Source: UBA830 sp002295635 (lineage in GTDB: Bacteria; Pseudomonadota; Alphaproteobacteria; MPNO01; UBA830). Taken from it: DNA of 64,000 nt. The notes below the pieces were generated by a model. That model made no database searches. It was not told the origin of the DNA and saw only the letters and a program-made list of their open reading frames with translations. A program made the translations under genes and the position numbers. Of this stretch, positions 60,991 through 64,000 are shown piece after piece (position 1 is the stretch's first letter; each line of letters starts with the position of its first letter). The stretch lies in NCBI GenBank assembly GCA_002295635.1, contig DBHK01000015.1:132553-196552 (forward strand), written 5' to 3'.

Positions 60991-61263
60991 GTGAACAAAA
61001 ATGATCTCGTGGCTGCCGTGGCTGACGGTGCAGACCTATCCAAGGCAGATTCAGCGAAAGCTGTCGACGCTGTGTTTGACTCCATTACGGGGGCTCTGAA
61101 GGGAGGAGGCGACGTGCGTCTCGTCGGTTTTGGAACCTTCAGTGTAGCTAATCGGAAAGCCTCAACTGGGCGTAATCCTCGCACCGGTGAGGCAATTCAA
61201 ATTCCAGCATCGAAACAGCCGAAGTTTAAGGCCGGTAAAGGTCTGAAAGACGCGGTAAACTAA
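60991..61263 (+). CDS. hupB: DNA-binding protein HU
   Basis: This 90-residue protein has MNKNDLVAAVADGADLSKAD, VGFGTFSVANRKASTGRNPR (the DNA-binding arm with RNP) and KFKAGKGLKDAVN. It is the nucleoid protein HU, found after lon in many proteobacteria. GTG 60991, with AAGGG 8 bases upstream, is the family-consistent start. Confidence 0.97.
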   Translation: MNKNDLVAAVADGADLSKADSAKAVDAVFDSITGALKGGGDVRLVGFGTFSVANRKASTGRNPRTGEAIQIPASKQPKFKAGKGLKDAVN

Positions 61264-61288
61264 ACAGCTTTTCCACCAGAAAAACATG

Positions 61289-61314
61289 CCGGCCGCCGAT
61301 GGGCGGCCGGTTTT
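61289..61314 (+). terminator. Rho-independent terminator after hup
   Basis: CCGGCCGCC and GGCGGCCGG form a 9-base stem with a 4-base loop followed by TTTT. Confidence 0.93.
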
Positions 61315-61372
61315 GTTTTATCGGCTTGTTGTATGGAAATCTATCAAGGGTTTTTGTATACATACGTCTAAG

Positions 61373-61448
61373 GGGCGGTTAGCTCAGCTGGGAGAGCGAC
61401 GCGTTTACACCGCGTAGGTCGGCGGTTCGAACCCGTCACCGCCCACCA
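61373..61448 (+). tRNA. tRNA-Val (TAC)
   Basis: Acceptor GGGCGGT/ACCGCCC, anticodon loop TTTACAC with anticodon TAC, TTCGAAC T-loop and an encoded CCA. Confidence 0.96.
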
Positions 61449-61664
61449 CTTAACCTTTTATTCTTCCACGATACCGATATGCGTGGAAAACAATCGGGAA
61501 ACAAAAAGGAACAGTGGGCAAAAATGTTTAATACCGATAACAGACACCTTATCAAGACTAATGTATGCGCCGTTTGTGTTTTAAGCTGGTGTCGTGAGGA
61601 TACTTGGTGGGAGATTTAAACCGAACCTACGGTATGTACTTTTTGTTTGTCATCAGGCTCTAGT

Positions 61665-62567
61665 ATGCGAGAGATCTGGCTGGGCCTTCCAGGCAATTTC
61701 CGCGGCATTATATGGCTAACAGTCGGTGTCTTTATTTTGTCGGGGGTGAACGTTCTCGTAAAAATTCTGGGAAGCAAATTCCACGCGATAGAAATCGCAT
61801 TTTTTCGATACCTCGTAGGGTTTATTATTCTTAGTCCGGTTTTCGTCCGGATGGGCTGGGAACAGCTGCGCACGGAGCGACTACCCCTCCATTTAATGCG
61901 AATGAGCTTAGCCTTCGTTGGACAGGTTTTAGTTTTTCTATCGGTTATTTATCTACCCCTTGCCGATGCCACGGCCTTTATGTTTACAAAGCCGATATTT
62001 ACTGCAGTTGCGGCGGTTTTGATACTGCATGAGGCCGTCACTAAAAAGCGCTGGTTTTTAACAGCACTAGGTTTTGGTGGTGTTTTGATAATGCTTCGGC
62101 CGGGGTCGGATGGTATAGATTTTATTGCCCTGATCGCTGTTATCGCTGCCGCAATCTGGGGTACCGCAAATGTTCTCATAAGGATGCTCTCGACTACTGA
62201 GCCGACTACGCGGATCCTATTTTACTATCATGTGGGAGGTGTGGTTGTTTTTTTGGGACCAGCCCTGTGGTTCTGGCAATCCCCAACTAACTTTGAGTTA
62301 ATGTTGCTTGTTGCAATCGGGGGTGGCACGACAGCCTGTATGTTTTGTTATTTTAGGGCGTTTGCTGTGGGTGAGGCGAATGCAGTTGCGCCGGCAGAAT
62401 ACACAGGCCTCGTTTACGCAGCCTTGCTGGGATTTTTCATTTTCGCCGAGCTACCTTCTATTTGGGTTGCATCTGGGGCACTTGTTATTATCGGTAGTAC
62501 CTACTTTATCGCTCGTGACGAGAGCAAAATCAGGTCCATTGCGGAAAATAGTGAGACCACGAGATAA
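61665..62567 (+). CDS. EamA/DMT-family permease
   Basis: This protein of 300 residues has about ten membrane helices in two EamA repeats: FHAIEIAFFRYLVGFIILSP, then LPLADATAFMFTKPIFTAV in the first; ANAVAPAEYTGLVYAALLGF in the second. Members export metabolites or amino acids. I use ATG 61665 in place of TTG 61647. Confidence 0.9.
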   Translation: MREIWLGLPGNFRGIIWLTVGVFILSGVNVLVKILGSKFHAIEIAFFRYLVGFIILSPVFVRMGWEQLRTERLPLHLMRMSLAFVGQVLVFLSVIYLPLADATAFMFTKPIFTAVAAVLILHEAVTKKRWFLTALGFGGVLIMLRPGSDGIDFIALIAVIAAAIWGTANVLIRMLSTTEPTTRILFYYHVGGVVVFLGPALWFWQSPTNFELMLLVAIGGGTTACMFCYFRAFAVGEANAVAPAEYTGLVYAALLGFFIFAELPSIWVASGALVIIGSTYFIARDESKIRSIAENSETTR

Positions 62568-62766
62568 TAAGCCTACTAACGTATCATTAGCTCTATAAAA
62601 GTGCGCAAAAGACTGAATGCGACGTTCGATCGAGATCCGTTAGTCCTGCTTAGGAATTGACTCGCCTATTTTCCGATTGAAAGAGCGGTGTCTTATGATG
62701 ATGACTGAGTTCTATGAATACGGGCTCGTTTTGTAGCAGTACTATCCATAAGAAATAAGGAAACAG

Positions 62767-63138
62767 ATGACTGATATAACGGAACTGGAAGACCTCGAAG
62801 AAAAGCGCTACTCAGCAATGCTGGATGCGGATGTTGCTGTACTTGAAGATCTCCTGCACGACGATCTTGCATACATGCACTCGACCGGCGATTTAGAAAA
62901 TAAGGAGAGCTACGTCTCTTCCCTAAGCGAGGGTACATCAGCTTATAAAATGATTCGCTGTAATGACAGAACTATTCGGGTCCACAACAATATAGGTCTT
63001 GTTTTTCACCATTTAGAGGCGGATGTGGTGTTCCATGGTATCGAACGCCATCTGGACAATCGGCTGCTTGCGGTGTGGAGCCGGGATGGTGGAAAATGGC
63101 GAATGCTGGCTTTGCAATCGGGGCCAGTTGTTAGATAG
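62767..63138 (+). CDS. NTF2-like (SnoaL/DUF4440) protein
   Basis: This 123-residue protein has an alpha+beta cone fold pattern: LEEKRYSAMLDADVAVLEDL, LAYMHSTGDLENKESYVSSL, and the end LLAVWSRDGGKWRMLALQS. Family members include enzymes and binding proteins, and no specific role can be given. AAGGA precedes the ATG. Confidence 0.82.
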   Translation: MTDITELEDLEEKRYSAMLDADVAVLEDLLHDDLAYMHSTGDLENKESYVSSLSEGTSAYKMIRCNDRTIRVHNNIGLVFHHLEADVVFHGIERHLDNRLLAVWSRDGGKWRMLALQSGPVVR

Positions 63139-63377
63139 AACAACTTGGGCTCTGCACTCCCGGACAATGACCAAGTTTCCATCGGTATGCTGGAATTTTG
63201 ATAGCGTTTTGGGCTTGGGAACGGGGTAGACAAAAGGCGCTCTAATATTCGCGACTTTTGCCATGTGACAGCACGGGAAACTATGGTAAACAGTGGGATG
63301 TGACGCGGAAAATAAAGTCGCGAAAGATTTTTTCGACATTCCGAAAAACATAGCCTGATCAATGTATTAGGCATTGT

Positions 63378-63442
63378 GGGGGTGTAGCTCAGTTGGTTAG
63401 AGCGCTGGCCTGTCACGCCAGAGGCCGCGGGTTCGAGTCCCG
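63378..63442 (+). tRNA. tRNA-Asp (GTC), 5' part, cut by a gap
   Basis: Acceptor GGGGGTG, D-arm, anticodon loop CTGTCAC with anticodon GTC, and most of the T-arm up to GTCCCG are present, then N begins. Confidence 0.85.
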
Positions 63443-63774
63443 NNNNNNNNNNNNNNNNNNNNNNNNNNNNNNNNNNNNNNNNNNNNNNNNNNNNNNNNNN
63501 NNNNNNNNNNNNNNNNNNNNNNNNNNNNNNNNNNNNNNNNNNNNNNNNNNNNNNNNNNNNNNNNNNNNNNNNNNNNNNNNNNNNNNNNNNNNNNNNNNNN
63601 NNNNNNNNNNNNNNNNNNNNNNNNNNNNNNNNNNNNNNNNNNNNNNNNNNNNNNNNNNNNNNNNNNNNNNNNNNNNNNNNNNNNNNNNNNNNNNNNNNNN
63701 NNNNNNNNNNNNNNNNNNNNNNNNNNNNNNNNNNNNNNNNNNNNNNNNNNNNNNNNNNNNNNNNNNNNNNNNNN
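63443..63774. other. Assembly gap inside tRNA-Asp
   Basis: The 332-base N run is flanked on both sides by the word TCCCG of the tRNA T-arm. It may hide one or more further tRNA-Asp copies, or be a false gap between overlapping contigs. Confidence 0.7.
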
Positions 63775-63791
63775 TCCCGTCACTCCCGCCA
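63775..63791 (+). tRNA. tRNA-Asp 3' part
   Basis: TCCCGTCACTCCCGCCA completes a T-stem, and CACTCCC pairs with the 5' acceptor GGGGGTG with one G-U pair, followed by G and an encoded CCA. It belongs to the same tRNA or to the last of a repeated set. Confidence 0.7.
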
Positions 63792-64000
63792 CTTTTTTCC
63801 CAGTTTCTGCGGTTTTTAGTCGGCCAGGTACTAAGCTAGGTACTAAAAGTGATTTGAACCTCTTGTTAAATCGATACAATGGGTCACATTCACCGCCAAT
63901 GTAGCGATAGCCCGCCCAGAAAACCCGGGTTCTAGGTTTTGGCCATCTGGTTGGAACCTTCACTCGTGGAAACTTGACGACAGATGCGTTCATCGACGCA
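63792..64000. other. Unassigned right edge
   Basis: A minus-strand frame from ATG 63993 stays open to the gap (about 73 codons) and is rich in K, R and aromatic residues. It shows no family I recognise. A short direct repeat AGGTACTA occurs at 63826-63833 and 63837-63844. Sequence next to a tRNA can be an integration site, but no integrase is visible. Confidence 0.3.

Noticed and set aside
63397..63993. Long minus-strand ORF across the second gap
   Set aside because: Most of it is N and it runs through the tRNA-Asp; only the 73 codons right of the gap are real sequence and they match nothing I know.

Overview
The window looks like chromosomal DNA of a marine alphaproteobacterium. The support is a tig-clpP-clpX-lon-hup block in the usual alphaproteobacterial order, a SUF iron-sulfur operon led by an Rrf2-type regulator, a glnB-glnA pair behind a sigma-54-like promoter, and a proteorhodopsin followed by crtE-crtI-crtB-crtY-blh. 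I cannot fix the genus. SAR116/Rhodospirillales-like marine bacteria carry this combination of traits, but that is an inference from gene content. Base composition is moderate, genes are close-packed, and four-base ATGA/GTGA overlaps are common. Two runs of N (55593-55928 and 63443-63774) are assembly gaps, and both sit inside repeated sequence.

Layout. 1-9.4 kb: an accessory catabolic region. A partial TRAP-transporter receptor and a luciferase-like monooxygenase are on the minus strand. Divergent from them run an AA_synth-family protein, an enamidase-like amidohydrolase, an IclR regulator, two tandem Rieske oxygenase alpha subunits, one beta subunit and a benzoate-dioxygenase-type reductase that appears to start at ATT. 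9.5-16.7 kb: SUF operon (regulator, sufB, C, D, S, U, T, A), a terminator, then a PaaY-like hexapeptide protein. 16.7-24.6 kb: stand-alone RAM domain, DEAD-box helicase, parE, glnA, glnB, an aminotransferase and tRNA-His. 25-28 kb: an NtaA-type monooxygenase, a D-2-hydroxyacid dehydrogenase, and an AlpA-like DNA-binding protein behind a 14-codon leader ORF.

28.3-34.6 kb: blue-type proteorhodopsin and its full retinal pathway (GGPP, phytoene, lycopene, beta-carotene, retinal). crtI has no ATG/GTG/TTG start and probably begins at CTG. 34.6-35.6 kb: a 39-residue secreted peptide gene and a membrane-protein gene broken by two amber codons. 35.6-41 kb, minus strand: a coupled five-gene operon (AbrB-type transporter, APH-type kinase, atypical enolase-like protein, 2-hydroxyacid dehydrogenase, FAH-family hydrolase). 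It looks like an undescribed acid-degradation pathway. 41-42.4 kb: a short-chain dehydrogenase pseudogene and an AT-rich secreted hydrolase.

42.5-48.9 kb: polysaccharide deacetylase-family protein, cupin dioxygenase-like protein, parvulin, the coenzyme F420 genes cofE-cofD-cofC, an orphan nitrile-hydratase beta-like domain paired with an isochorismatase-family hydrolase, and a crotonase. 49-54 kb: Nnr, a small unknown protein, and an Lrp-type regulator divergent from an AceE/MdeB-like 2-oxoacid dehydrogenase E1. 54-64 kb: tRNA-Leu, tig with a lysine/alanine repeat tail, clpP, clpX, lon, hup, tRNA-Val, an EamA permease, an NTF2-like protein, and a tRNA-Asp interrupted by a gap.

The strongest candidates for new biology are the AbrB/kinase/enolase-like operon, the double-alpha Rieske operon with a variant enamidase, and the two genes with non-canonical starts. 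I see no CRISPR array and no transposase.
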